DNA of 64,000 bases from Thiocapsa bogorovii (GCF_021228795.1 NZ_CP089309.1:4089501-4153500); one strand, 5' to 3'; counted from the stretch's first letter, positions 1-8,450 are shown. The notes: generated by a model not told the origin, from the sequence alone. Program-made: numbers and translations.

Positions 1-735
1 GCACGATTCGATAGCGGCCATGGCGCAGGTAAGTTCTTCAGTCTAAATTTCTCGCATCACCATGACCACCAATCCTTCCAAGAAATGTGTTCGGAGGTAA
101 TGAAAGAAGTTGAGCTCGAAATGTTTGGTGCTTGTGGACGTTCACTCTCGGAAGTATCGTGGGCTTGTGTTACGTTTCGCGACTGCGCCCTTCACAAGCT
201 TCGTGGCCAAGTAAGGCAAATCTTGAGTATCGTTTGGGGCTTCGTCCCGCAATCGTTCAGCAGGGTTGTATGGCGTAACCTTCATAAACGCTATTCGCGG
301 TCAGAACAAATTCTTGACTGCCAACCGAAACGCGAACGCATAGAAGTCGTCCGCTTCGACCGTGATCGAGAACCCCGTGACTTCACAAAGGCCCTCTATG
401 ACAACAGCTGCCAGGCGTGCGGCTATAAGATCGTTGGCCCCAACGAAACCGGGTGCTCTGAAGTTCACCATATCCGACCCCTGAGCGAAAGCGGTCCGGA
501 TGTAGTTGGTAACATGCTAGTGCTATGCCCTACGCATCACAAAGAATTCGACTTGTCGATTCTGGCTATTGATCCAGATTCCTTCCGTATTTCTTCTCTA
601 GCCTCCTCGCATCCTTTGCATGACCAGGCTCTTCGCATTCGCAGCGAACATCGGCTTGACCTTCACTGTCTCAAATGGGCTAGGGAACGCCAAGAGGCTT
701 TAGCCCAACAAATGCCCAAGCCGGTTGAACGCTGA
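1..735 (+). CDS. HNH endonuclease, 5'-truncated by window edge
   Basis: The reading frame is open from the first base of the window, so the true start lies upstream; an internal ATG at 85 would give 216 aa. The C-terminal third is an HNH nuclease domain: a CxxC pair (CQACG), then EVHHIRPLSE, a conserved Asn (VGNMLVLC) and a second zinc pair ending CPTHH. This fold cuts DNA in restriction, homing or defence nucleases. The N-terminal part is rich in His, Arg and aromatics and I do not recognise it. Base composition is AT-richer than the core genes further right, suggesting acquired DNA. Which nuclease class it belongs to cannot be said from this fragment. Confidence 0.7.
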   Translation, partial: ARFDSGHGAGKFFSLNFSHHHDHQSFQEMCSEVMKEVELEMFGACGRSLSEVSWACVTFRDCALHKLRGQVRQILSIVWGFVPQSFSRVVWRNLHKRYSRSEQILDCQPKRERIEVVRFDRDREPRDFTKALYDNSCQACGYKIVGPNETGCSEVHHIRPLSESGPDVVGNMLVLCPTHHKEFDLSILAIDPDSFRISSLASSHPLHDQALRIRSEHRLDLHCLKWARERQEALAQQMPKPVER

Positions 736-976
736 CGGCTTCAAATTGTGCAGTCTCTTAGAGCGTACTTCCAACTAACCCATGTTGTTCCGAGGCTATC
801 ACCGAGAATAACGTTAGAATCATTTTGGCAGTCGCAGAGAAGCACGAAATACAGGGAATTCGGACCGATGGAGACCTGAATACTTGGCGACCTTCCATTT
901 CTTTGGCCTCAAACGGTAAGGCTCGGGAGCACCCAGCCCTCCCCGGACAAGTCCGTTTCTCCGTCGTCTCCCTAAT

Positions 977-1451
977 TCAAACGGTGCGTAGATAGGCTTC
1001 ATCGCAAAGGAAGCGCTGGGCGGTATGGATCTTCTGGGGCCTGCCGGAGTCGCCTCGTTTACATAATTCTCCGTCAAGACAGCCAACTCCGTCTCCTCAA
1101 AGATCAGAGCCAGCTTCTGCGGTCCGGTCATCTTGGCCCTGACCTCGGGGTCGACCACCGCCTCAATGTCCCCAGCCCCTGGGAAAAAGTCATGTAGACG
1201 AGACTTCAGCGGTGCATAGTCCGTGTCGAGGAAGATCAGCTTGTCGGGAGAGCTTTCCTGGTCCCCGGCTCGAAGGATCTGATCCTGAACCTGGCAGCAT
1301 TCTGCTTGGTCGAGATGATCAGGTGAGCATTCCGGGTGGCAAGGTACATAAGTTCCATGACAGCACCGGAGTCGAGCCACTCTCCAAGTGATTTCAAGAT
1401 CCATTCCCGGCACGCATGGACCCGAAAACGGTCGAGCCCGGCCGTTTTCCC
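977..1451 (-). pseudogene. Probable frameshifted ORF of unknown function
   Basis: No single frame explains this stretch, but three successive minus-strand frames each give protein-like segments. From just after the TAA at 1452 the frame reads through WLDSGAVMELMYLATRNAHL to a TGA at 1236. A second frame carries KLIFLDTDYAPLKSRLHDFF and TGPQKLALIFEETELAVL (roughly 1250-1070). A third carries RPQKIHTAQRFLCDEAYLRT and stops at 977. The simplest reading is one gene of about 155 residues broken by two indels. I recognise no family. The alternative, a 197-aa ORF in one frame (820-1413), starts and ends with low-complexity Cys- and Arg-rich sequence that looks like out-of-frame translation. Confidence 0.3.
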
Positions 1452-1682
1452 TTATTCAAAGATAGGATATCCGCGGTCGAAACTCTCCCATTCATCGAGC
1501 GCATCAGCCGAAAGTTCGCCGCCAATTCCTAGAGTCTCATCTGGGATGGTGAACTGACGCCCCGCTTTTACAACGATGTAGTCGACACCGGTCCTTGATT
1601 CAGAATCACCCTCAGGGTTGAATCTTTCGAATAAAAGACCGCCGGAATCACCGACGCAATATCTCGGGTTCTGCACAGTGTA

Positions 1683-1690
1683 TCTCACGT
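1683..1690. repeat. 8-bp target-site duplication, copy 1
   Basis: TCTCACGT directly abuts the IS1595-family element and is repeated exactly at 2736-2743 on its other side. Eight bases is the usual duplication length for this family. Confidence 0.93.
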
Positions 1691-2735
1691 CCTGATTACC
1701 AATGAGCCTCAGCCAACTTGAGCAGACGGTAGGGCATGGGCGGGGTTCGCGCGGCCGCAATGCCGAGGCGCGGCAGCATGGCCGCCAGGTCGAAGCGGCG
1801 ATTGAACCGGTAGCAGAACTCCGCGAGGTAGCGCGGCAGATGTTGGGAGCTGGCCTTATGATAGGTGCCCCTCATCGCGGTCTTCACGTTGCCGAGGATG
1901 GTGTTGACCCACTTGCGCTCGGGCAACTCGACGCCGCCGGCGCCGCTGCCGGTCACCATGGCCTGGTGCTCGATGCCGGCATCCGCGATTCCGCGAAAGC
2001 AGGCGAGGCCGTCGCTGACGACGATGCTGTCGGGATGAATGAATTTGGCGGCCCAGTGCGCCAACTCGGTCTTGCGGAATCCTGCAACCACGCTCATGCG
2101 CAGCGCGATCGGGTGGCCCTTGTCGTTCTTGGCCACGGCGGCAACGAAGGGGGTCTTGTTGGGCGAGCCGCGTCCGGGGGTGCCGCCATGAACCTCGCCG
2201 CCCCAGTAGACGTCGTCGATCTCGATTACCCCGCTCAGTTGGCGATCGGCGTCGCGTTCGAGCATGACCTGCAGGAGCTTGTGCTTGACCTTCCAGGCCG
2301 TGGGGTAGGACACCCCGAGATGGCGCTTGAGTTCAAGCGCGGAGATGGCGTTTTTCTGTTGCGTGAGAAGATACATGGCGAGAAACCAGACGGTCAGGGG
2401 CAGCTTGGTGTAGGCGAAGATCGTCCCGGCGGTCAACGAGGTCTGGTGGTGGCAGTGCCTGCACTGCATCAGCTCGCGCGTGCGCAGCGCCGTGAAGTCC
2501 TCGGCATGTCCGCACTCAGGGCAGACGAAGCCCGCCGGCCAGCGCCAGCCGAACAGAGCGTCGGCGCACTGCTCCTCGGTGCCGTACTGCGCAAGAAAGT
2601 CAGGCAAACTCAGACCCTTCTGAAACTGGATGAGGTTCTTGGCCATGGTGCAGACTCCCGGTGGTGGTCACGGCACCAGTGTGCGACCGCCGGTGGCTCA
2701 AAACGTGAGCCTGCGGAGTCTCGTTGGTAATCAGG
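1691..2735 (-). mobile_element. IS1595-family insertion sequence, 1045 bp
   Basis: The element is bounded by imperfect terminal inverted repeats that begin CCTGATTACCAA (1691-1713 against the complement of 2713-2735, about 20 of 23 bases matching). It is flanked by the 8-bp direct repeat TCTCACGT. It contains a single full-length transposase gene on the minus strand and looks intact, so it may still be active or recently moved. It sits inside a 284-codon gene whose frame it splits cleanly. Confidence 0.93.
1696..2646 (-). CDS. IS1595-family transposase
   Basis: This 316-aa protein catalyses movement of the surrounding element. The N-terminus has a zinc ribbon (CPECGH at about 42-47 and CRHCHH at about 62-67) followed by a helix-turn-helix region (LKRHLGVSYPTAWKVKHKLL). 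The catalytic ISXO2-like DDE domain shows the first Asp in VIEIDDVYWGG and the second in IVVSDGLACF. The third acidic position seems replaced: the segment reads WVNTILGNVKTAMRG where many relatives have an ENFWS-type motif. The length is normal and the frame intact. The stop lies 5 bp inside the element's left end. Confidence 0.93.
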   Translation of the reverse strand: MAKNLIQFQKGLSLPDFLAQYGTEEQCADALFGWRWPAGFVCPECGHAEDFTALRTRELMQCRHCHHQTSLTAGTIFAYTKLPLTVWFLAMYLLTQQKNAISALELKRHLGVSYPTAWKVKHKLLQVMLERDADRQLSGVIEIDDVYWGGEVHGGTPGRGSPNKTPFVAAVAKNDKGHPIALRMSVVAGFRKTELAHWAAKFIHPDSIVVSDGLACFRGIADAGIEHQAMVTGSGAGGVELPERKWVNTILGNVKTAMRGTYHKASSQHLPRYLAEFCYRFNRRFDLAAMLPRLGIAAARTPPMPYRLLKLAEAHW

Positions 2736-2743
2736 TCTCACGT
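2736..2743. repeat. 8-bp target-site duplication, copy 2
   Basis: TCTCACGT, identical to 1683-1690, flanks the transposase-start side of the IS1595-family element. Confidence 0.93.
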
Positions 2744-3446
2744 TGACTTTCAAACGCAGCCCAGCGGCGACCGAACCCAGTGGACTCTGGACTTCGTCTG
2801 AAATAATGCGGATGCCCGCACTAATATTATCGTAATAGGATCGCCAAATGGCATCTCGATAGGTAGAACGATCGCCGCCCACACTGATGTATAAAAACAC
2901 GAAAGAGTACAACCACATGACGGCATCGGAAGTGCATCGCAATTCGTATTGTGTGCTCCGGAAATTGTATATAATGCTCAGTTCATTATTCAGCGTTGAG
3001 ATCCCACTCCTGGAATGAATCGCCGCATTTCTCATGAGCTTTAGCAACCTGTAGGTCTCCCGAAAAATGACCTCGCTGTCGTTGCCTGAAGACAGACCGT
3101 CATATCGTTTCTTAAATGACAACCCATCCAGGGTCGGATATTTCAGATCGATGAAGCTATCAACTAATGTGAAGATTAACATCTGAACTAGCAGCCGATT
3201 GCGTGCGATTTCGTTGAGTCGTACTCGAGCAATGCTGAAGATTTTTTGTTCCCACTTTCCGTCTGGCAAGAGTTTGACCTCCCTAAACTCTGGAAACAGA
3301 AGGGGCAGATCGCTTTTCTTGATGAATGCGAGAGTTTGTTTTACGTATTCATTGTTCATCAGTTCACCTCCCAGTCCGAAGTATTATCCCGTAGGTCAAA
3401 AGGGGTCACCATTTGTTGCGGCCTGGCAAGGCCGAGGGGAAAACGG

Positions 3447-3455
3447 GGACAGACC
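3447..3455. repeat. 9-bp target-site duplication, copy 1
   Basis: GGACAGACC borders the IS4-family element on the left and is repeated exactly at 4814-4822. Nine bases is typical of the IS10 group. Confidence 0.9.
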
Positions 3456-4813
3456 CTGAGGTATCCCCACGAATTCATCCCCCACAAACCCCGTCGGCGA
3501 GCAGGGCGTCATGGTCGCTCGCAACCCATCGGTCCGGTGGCGCGATGGCCGTGAGCACCTCATCGAGCACATCGCGGGTACTGTCGAGGATGAGCAGCAG
3601 ACGCGCGAGGAAGATCCGCGAGTAGACGCGACGCTTGCCGTTGCCCGGATGCAGCCGGCGGTGGATGCCGGCGCGCTCGGCCGCGGTACCGATCAGCCAG
3701 AGCAGGAACGCGGCCAGCGAGGCGATCAGCACCAACACCGTAAAGCGTTCTGTGCCGCGCGAGCGGCTACGCTCCAAGCCCTCTCCGAAGTGTAAGTTCT
3801 TCATGTCGCGAAAGCTTTGCTCGATTTGCATGCGCTGGGCGTAGAGGCGCACCAGCCGCTTGGCCGGCCACTCGGCGAAGCGGGTCGAGGCGACCAGCAG
3901 CCAGGGCTCTTTGGCGCTGCGGGCGTTTTGCGTGCTGGCCTTGGAGCGCGCTCGCCGCCCGAAGGTGGTCTTGCCGCGACGGCCCTTGGGCGGTCGACGC
4001 ACCAAGGCGAAGACGGCGCGCAGCGGATTGCTGCGCACCCACTCGCCCTCGCCGAGCGCCGTCGGGGTGGCCGTCGCACGCGCGAAAAGCGTCTTGCAGC
4101 TGCTCCAGCGCGACTTCAGCCGCACGAAGTCGCGCCCGCGCACCCGTCCGACCCAGCGCCAGCCCAGGGCTTGCACCTCGCGATAGAAGGGAACTTTGAA
4201 GCCCGCGTCGGCGATGATGATCGGCGCCACCCCCGGCGGCATCAGGGTGCTCAGGTGGCGCAGAAAGCGCGCGTGCACCGCCGCGTTGTTGAGTTTCTTC
4301 TGTGGGTGCACCTCCTCGTAGAGGGTCAGACTGCGTCCGCCCACCGGCAGCGATGCGCGCAACAAGTGCAGCGACTGGTCGGCCTTCAGATCCGACCAGT
4401 CGATCAGGATCAGCGGTTCGCGTACGCGCGCCAGCGTCACGCGGCACAAGGCCCGATAGATCGATTTGGCCTCCCGGCGCAGATGCCGATTGCCGAGCAG
4501 GCGATCGGCGCGCTTGATCTTGTGGCGCAGCCCGACGGCGCCTCCGAAGCGCCGCCCCACATCGGTCAGCGACAACGCCGGCCCGCTCACGCAGGCCGCC
4601 ACCGCGGCGAAAAGTGTCGCCAAACGTGTGCGGTGAATCGCCTGCAGCAACGGATCGAGGCAGCGGTGTAAGATGGTTCCTGCATGCACGAGGGGTCTCC
4701 TGGCGGGTTTCGTCGCTTTCCAGGGACAACGACCTCTCGTGCATGTTCAATCCTGTGCAAAGAATGCGATTTAACGCACTGAAAAAGTCTACATTATTTT
4801 GGGGATACCTCAG
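3456..4813 (-). mobile_element. IS4-family (IS10-group) insertion sequence, 1358 bp
   Basis: Both ends carry the 14-bp perfect inverted repeat CTGAGGTATCCCCA, which resembles the CTGAGAGATCCCC start of IS10. The element is flanked by the 9-bp direct repeat GGACAGACC. Removing the element and one repeat rebuilds an uninterrupted AACGGGGACAGACCACGTTT sequence, a terminal motif often seen beside RAYT genes, so this IS landed in an older RAYT-associated element. The transposase frame is intact. Confidence 0.92.
3475..4689 (-). CDS. IS4-family transposase (IS10 group)
   Basis: This 404-aa DDE transposase moves the surrounding element by cut-and-paste. The catalytic residues fall in LILIDWSDLKAD (first Asp), PIIIADAGFKVPFY (second Asp) and the family signature YAQRMQIEQSFRDMK, which fits Y-x2-R-x3-E-x6-K of IS4 transposases. 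The C-terminal part is hydrophobic (LIASLAAFLLWLIGTAAE), as in IS10 relatives. Length is normal for the group and no frameshift is seen. The start at 4689 leaves about 125 bp to the right inverted repeat, where the promoter should lie. Confidence 0.93.
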   Translation of the reverse strand: MHAGTILHRCLDPLLQAIHRTRLATLFAAVAACVSGPALSLTDVGRRFGGAVGLRHKIKRADRLLGNRHLRREAKSIYRALCRVTLARVREPLILIDWSDLKADQSLHLLRASLPVGGRSLTLYEEVHPQKKLNNAAVHARFLRHLSTLMPPGVAPIIIADAGFKVPFYREVQALGWRWVGRVRGRDFVRLKSRWSSCKTLFARATATPTALGEGEWVRSNPLRAVFALVRRPPKGRRGKTTFGRRARSKASTQNARSAKEPWLLVASTRFAEWPAKRLVRLYAQRMQIEQSFRDMKNLHFGEGLERSRSRGTERFTVLVLIASLAAFLLWLIGTAAERAGIHRRLHPGNGKRRVYSRIFLARLLLILDSTRDVLDEVLTAIAPPDRWVASDHDALLADGVCGG

Positions 4814-4822
4814 GGACAGACC
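4814..4822. repeat. 9-bp target-site duplication, copy 2
   Basis: GGACAGACC, identical to 3447-3455, on the right border of the IS4-family element. Confidence 0.9.
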
Positions 4823-4879
4823 ACGTTTTTCTGCTAGACTTCGCGTACCCCTATTTCCCTGCCCGGTCCCGTTCCCCTG

Positions 4880-5020
4880 CCCAGACGCGCCCGGATCGTA
4901 GCCGCCGGTTATCCGATGCACGTGATCCTGCGCGGGATCGACCGGGCCGCGGTATTCTTCGACGACGCAGATCGGCGGTACTTCCTGGAGTGGCTGGGCG
5001 CGGCGGCGGCTCGCATGGAG
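4880..5020 (+). pseudogene. RAYT (REP-associated tyrosine transposase) fragment
   Basis: The frame encodes about 47 residues matching the N-terminus of IS200/IS605-like RAYT proteins: RRARIVAAGYPMHVILRGID, then the typical AVFFDDADRRYFLEWLG segment. Homology stops at about 5020, just before the active-site region. There the DNA switches to GGGGTCAGGTCTTGCC, a second motif frequent at RAYT/REP borders. The catalytic Tyr and the HUH pair are missing, so this is a non-functional remnant produced by internal deletion. Together with the motif at 3443-3455/4823-4830 it marks an old RAYT-type element, later hit by the IS4 element. Confidence 0.75.
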
Positions 5021-5135
5021 GGGGTCAGGTCTTGCCTTTTGCCTTTCCAGGGGGCAGTAGGGTCACCCATTGCGCACTTCTGGCTTCGCTCCGTGAGCGG
5101 TCCGGGCCGTGTGGTACATGTGCAGAACATGGGGC

Positions 5136-5173
5136 CACGTCTCGAAATCACGCATACGTAATTTCAAGACGTG
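5136..5173. repeat. REP-like imperfect palindrome
   Basis: Two 17-base arms (5136-5152 and 5157-5173) pair at 15 of 17 positions around the 4-base loop CATA. It lies downstream of the RAYT fragment and about 200 bp beyond the 3' end of the convergent MscS gene. It may be the cognate REP hairpin of the RAYT element or a transcription barrier; there is no T-run for a classic terminator. Confidence 0.5.
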
Positions 5174-5374
5174 ACCACGATGCTCGCGCAATTGGCCGGC
5201 ACGTCTTTCGCCAGCCGTTCGGCACACTAAATGATGGACGCCGGTTGCGAGGTTCCAGTTGCGCGTCGGTCGCGTGTCCGTGCCGCCCGACACCCAGCCG
5301 CCGATGGCCCGGGTGCCTAGTCCGATAGGGAAGACGGGCTGATCGCTGATGCCGTCGGTCTTGGTCCACGGTCT

Positions 5375-6832
5375 TTAGAGCTCGCGGGCGGCGTCCGCGC
5401 TCAACAGGTTGTCCGCGGTGGTGTCGGCTCCGCTGGCCTTGACCTTGTCCTCGATCGTGCGGTCCACGGACACGTCCCCGGTGGCAACGGGCTCGACGGC
5501 GTCGGCGGTGCCTCGCATCTCCGGCCGGCGCCCCGCGTGTAACCCGGCGCCACGATCGGCGCTCGCCGCGGCGAGCGCGCCGGCGTCGAACAGCCGTACC
5601 TTGTAGATCGGCTCGGGCATCACGATGCCGGCACGGTCGAACGCCGATTTCACCGCGCGGATCGCCTCGCTGCGGACTTTCAGGAAGTCGACCTGCGTCT
5701 GATCGATCCACGCATAACAGCGCAAGATCACATTGGAATCGCCCAGCGATTGCACGACGACGAGCGGTTTTGGATCCTGCAACACGCCCGTCACCGCCAG
5801 CAGTGTGCTCAATGCCAGCGATTGCGCCGCGGGCAGATCTTGATCCGTGTCGACACCCACGTCGAATTCGAAGCGGCGCTCCCGATTGCGGGTGTAGTTC
5901 ACGATCACGGCCTTGAACACCATGGCGTTCGGAATGCGAACGTGGTTGCCATCCGGCGACAGCAGTATCGTCGCGCGCGCGGTCAGCTTGATCACGTTGC
6001 CTTGATGGCCGTCGATATCGACGAAATCGTTGACCTCGAAGGGGTTGCGCAAGCTCAGCAGGATACTGGCGATATAATTTTCGACGGTGTCGCGCACCGC
6101 GAAGCCGACCGCCAAGCCGATGATCCCGGCCGCTCCGAGTATGGTACCCAGCAACGCGGTTGCATCGAGCAGACTCAGCGCCATCACCAGCCCCGCGATC
6201 ACGAACGACAAATGCGTGAGCTGTCCGAGCAGGTGGGCGATGAAGTGATTTGGGGCGATGCGCCGGAACAACCCCTGACGGGCCGCCAGCCATCGACCGG
6301 TGATCCAAAAGAGCGCCAGGATGACGAGTGCAAGCAGAAACAGTGGCAGACCGACCAAGACCTGCTGCGCGAGCTTGACGCTCTTGGTCCACATCGCCCG
6401 CAGCCGTGGTTGCAGCTCGCGGTTGACGCTGATGGCGTTCTCGACCTTCACGACGCCTTCGACTTTACGGGCGAACGTCAGCGCCATGGTCTCCGTCGCG
6501 GCCGATTCGACTTCGCCGCTCAGGAACACGATTCCGCCGGAAACCCTGACCGACAACCCTTTCAGTCCCTGGATCTCCGCGTAAATGCTCTGCAGCCGCT
6601 GACGGATCTTCGCGTCGTCCTTCTCGGAGGTGCCAGCGGAGATCACCTGATCGCTCGCGGTTGCCGCCTCTTCTTTCTCGCCGGTCAGCAAGTCGGTCAA
6701 CTCGTCCGCTCGCGGTGAAGCGGCGATCAGGAGGCAGGCCGAGATCAAACCCACAACGAAGAGCCGGTATCCGATCATCGGAACCCATTGCCCGCGCGCA
6801 ATCCATCCGTGCGGAACGTCGCCTTTGTGCAT
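5375..6832 (-). CDS. MscS-family mechanosensitive channel with BON domain
   Basis: This inner-membrane channel should release small solutes under hypo-osmotic shock. A signal peptide-like segment (IGYRLFVVGLISACLLIAA) precedes a periplasmic BON domain (LSVRVSGGIVFLSGEVESAA, then VVKVENAISV). Three membrane helices follow, the last being the Gly/Ala-rich pore helix (GTILGAAGIIGLAVGFAVRD). Then comes the MscS beta domain (NPFEVNDFVDIDGHQGNV) and the cytoplasmic alpha/beta part. The C-terminal 70 residues are low-complexity. I prefer the start at 6832 because GAGG lies 6 bp upstream (485 aa); 6778 is an alternative (467 aa). Upstream in-frame codons lack a ribosome site. Confidence 0.9.
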   Translation of the reverse strand: MHKGDVPHGWIARGQWVPMIGYRLFVVGLISACLLIAASPRADELTDLLTGEKEEAATASDQVISAGTSEKDDAKIRQRLQSIYAEIQGLKGLSVRVSGGIVFLSGEVESAATETMALTFARKVEGVVKVENAISVNRELQPRLRAMWTKSVKLAQQVLVGLPLFLLALVILALFWITGRWLAARQGLFRRIAPNHFIAHLLGQLTHLSFVIAGLVMALSLLDATALLGTILGAAGIIGLAVGFAVRDTVENYIASILLSLRNPFEVNDFVDIDGHQGNVIKLTARATILLSPDGNHVRIPNAMVFKAVIVNYTRNRERRFEFDVGVDTDQDLPAAQSLALSTLLAVTGVLQDPKPLVVVQSLGDSNVILRCYAWIDQTQVDFLKVRSEAIRAVKSAFDRAGIVMPEPIYKVRLFDAGALAAASADRGAGLHAGRRPEMRGTADAVEPVATGDVSVDRTIEDKVKASGADTTADNLLSADAAREL

Positions 6833-7031
6833 GCTGAACCTCGCTACCAGATGAAGGCTTCCTCGTCCGTGCCGTCCCATATCCAGGCGCCGAGTCCGAT
6901 ACGGGAGACCTTCGCGAGGAAGCGGGGTCAATTCTTGAAATCACACAATGCGAAGGGAGCATCGTGGAGTGGCCGGCCTACTCAAAACCCCGATGCCTCT
7001 CGTTGAAGGATGCCGGGAGGATGTTGCACGA

Positions 7032-7220
7032 CTAGCCTTCAGGAAGCGACGAGCGCGGTCTGGATCGCCACGGCGCGCTGGATCCCGATTGGGCCGCGTG
7101 AGGCAGATGCAGCTCGATGTGCAGGCCCGCCGAGGTGGCCATGTTGACCAGCGTATCCAGGCTAAACAATCCCCATCCGCGGTCCGGCTTTTCCTTGGCA
7201 TCGACGGGTCCTTTCATCAT
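7032..7220 (-). CDS. Small antitoxin-like HTH fragment
   Basis: This 62-aa ORF starts ATGATG behind GGGAGA. Its middle, LFSLDTLVNMATSAGLHIEL, resembles the last helix and strand of XRE-type (HigA2-like) antitoxins. The recognition helix-turn-helix that should precede it is absent, and the tail after PHAAQ reads like non-coding sequence. It is best taken as a remnant of a toxin-antitoxin gene, or a re-started fragment, rather than a functional repressor. No toxin partner is visible on either side. Confidence 0.35.
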   Translation of the reverse strand: MMKGPVDAKEKPDRGWGLFSLDTLVNMATSAGLHIELHLPHAAQSGSSAPWRSRPRSSLPEG

Positions 7221-7721
7221 GTTCTCCCGTCACGATTGAATCCGCTGCGCCCCGGCCAACGCTCGTCCCTTCCAGCCGGTTACAGGAGGTGATCGGTGCG
7301 GCTGCGTCGGATCGCAATGATCAGCCACCGGCGCCTTTGAGGCCCGGCACTCGTCTATACTCGATGCGCCTTCGGAAGCTTGGGTTGTCGAATGTTCGTC
7401 GGGCCGGCTTACGAGGCGAAATGGCTTCGTAGGTGATTTCCGAGAAAGGATCGACCTGCGTGTAGGGGCGAATTCATTCGCCCCTACATCCCCCGAATGT
7501 CGTCCAAACATGTGCGGTTGGGATGCTTGTTCCTGAAAATCACCTTAGCCCATCGACGGGGCAGCTCGGGCGTCGCATCCGGCTCCTCCGAAATTTTGGG
7601 ACGCCCTAATCGACCGCCAACGGGTCATCAAGCCGCGTGGGCCGTTCGGCCGCCGCGCTCGGAGGTGGGGCGAGGGGCCATTGAACGCAACGATCACTCA
7701 AGCGGTGCCGAGGAGGGTCCA
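7221..7721. other. Intergenic stretch without a supported gene
   Basis: About 500 bp between the antitoxin-like fragment and the metallo-hydrolase. The plus-strand frame upstream of the hydrolase ATG is open, but it has no ribosome site and no protein-like sequence. The only structure I see is the perfect palindrome at 7461-7488. Confidence 0.5.
7461..7488. repeat. Perfect 13-bp inverted repeat
   Basis: TGTAGGGGCGAAT and its exact complement are separated by TC, forming a tight hairpin. It is not followed by a T-run. It looks like a short intergenic repeat unit rather than a terminator. Confidence 0.6.
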
Positions 7722-8450
7722 ATGACCGTGACCAACATCCAGTCCGGGACGAACGTCCATGAGGTTGCCGAGGGAATCTATCGCATCAATACGCCGGTGG
7801 TCATCGAGGGTGCAGTCGGATTTTCATTCAATCAGTACTTGATCGCGGACGATGAGCCACTCCTCTTTCACACCGGCCCGAGAAAGATGTTTCCTCTGGT
7901 GCGCGAAGCGGTGGCCAGCGTCTTGCCGGTCGAGAGACTTTGCTATATCGCCTTGTCCCACGTGGAAGCCGACGAGTGCGGCTCGCTGAACGAGTGGCTT
8001 GCTTCCGCCCCGCAGTCCTCGCCACTGTGCGGCAGCGTTGCGGCCATGGTATCCATCGGCGATCTTGCCGATCGGGAGCCCCGGGCGCTCGCCGACGGAG
8101 AGGCGATCTCTCTGGGCAAACACATCGTGCGTTGGCTCGACGCTCCCCATTTGCCGCATGCGTGGGAGTGCGGCTTTCTGATGGAAGAACGAACCTCGAC
8201 ACTCTTCTGCGGCGATCTCTTCACGCAGGGCGGCAGTCAGCTTCCGCCCGTCACCGAGTCGGACATTCTCGGGCCGAGCGAGGCTTTCCGCCATGAGATG
8301 GATTACTTCTCGCACACGAAGAACGCGCGTCTCATGCTCGACAAGCTCGCCTCGACGAACCCGGCAACACTCGCATGCATGCACGGCAGCGCATGGCGTG
8401 GCGACGGGGCCGCATTGCTTCGCGCGCTTGCCGATGCGCTTTCGGCATGA
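7722..8450 (+). CDS. MBL-fold metallo-hydrolase, flavodiiron-like
   Basis: The ATG at 7722 follows GAGGAGG and gives 242 aa, whereas upstream codons are non-coding in character. The protein is a single metallo-beta-lactamase-fold domain resembling the di-iron domain of flavodiiron proteins. Its metal-binding motif is SHVEADECG (HxExDE), with further ligand candidates in PHLPHAWECG, FCGDLF and CMHGSAW. There is no flavodoxin domain, so an electron donor would have to be separate. Members of this ODP-type family bind a di-iron centre and act on O2 or related small molecules; the substrate here is unknown. It stands alone on its strand. Confidence 0.82.
   Translation: MTVTNIQSGTNVHEVAEGIYRINTPVVIEGAVGFSFNQYLIADDEPLLFHTGPRKMFPLVREAVASVLPVERLCYIALSHVEADECGSLNEWLASAPQSSPLCGSVAAMVSIGDLADREPRALADGEAISLGKHIVRWLDAPHLPHAWECGFLMEERTSTLFCGDLFTQGGSQLPPVTESDILGPSEAFRHEMDYFSHTKNARLMLDKLASTNPATLACMHGSAWRGDGAALLRALADALSA

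Larger units (their letters stand above)
1452..3359 (-). pseudogene. HEPN-like unknown gene split by IS1595 element
   Basis: The gene starts at 3359 (MNNEYVKQ) and runs 208 codons to 2736, where the IS1595 element begins. It resumes at 1682 and stops at 1452. Removing the element plus one 8-bp duplication restores a single in-frame ORF of 284 aa. The N-terminal half is predicted helical and carries RNAAIH at residues 110-115, an RNxxxH pattern typical of HEPN ribonucleases and toxins; the C-terminal part contains GDSGGLLFERF. I recognise no named family. The gene is clearly AT-richer than most of the window, consistent with horizontal transfer. As it stands it would make a truncated protein ending in IS-derived residues. 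Confidence 0.65.

Noticed and set aside
1702..2730. 342-codon plus-strand ORF over the IS1595 element
   Set aside because: It is the antisense shadow of the transposase gene; its translation is Gly/Ala/Arg/His-rich with no family features.
3767..4921. 384-codon minus-strand ORF overlapping the IS4 transposase
   Set aside because: Out-of-frame translation of the transposase gene; the catalytic residues are in the other frame.
5148..6392. 414-codon minus-strand ORF overlapping the MscS gene
   Set aside because: Shadow frame, Arg-rich; the MscS frame has a signal segment, BON domain and pore helix.
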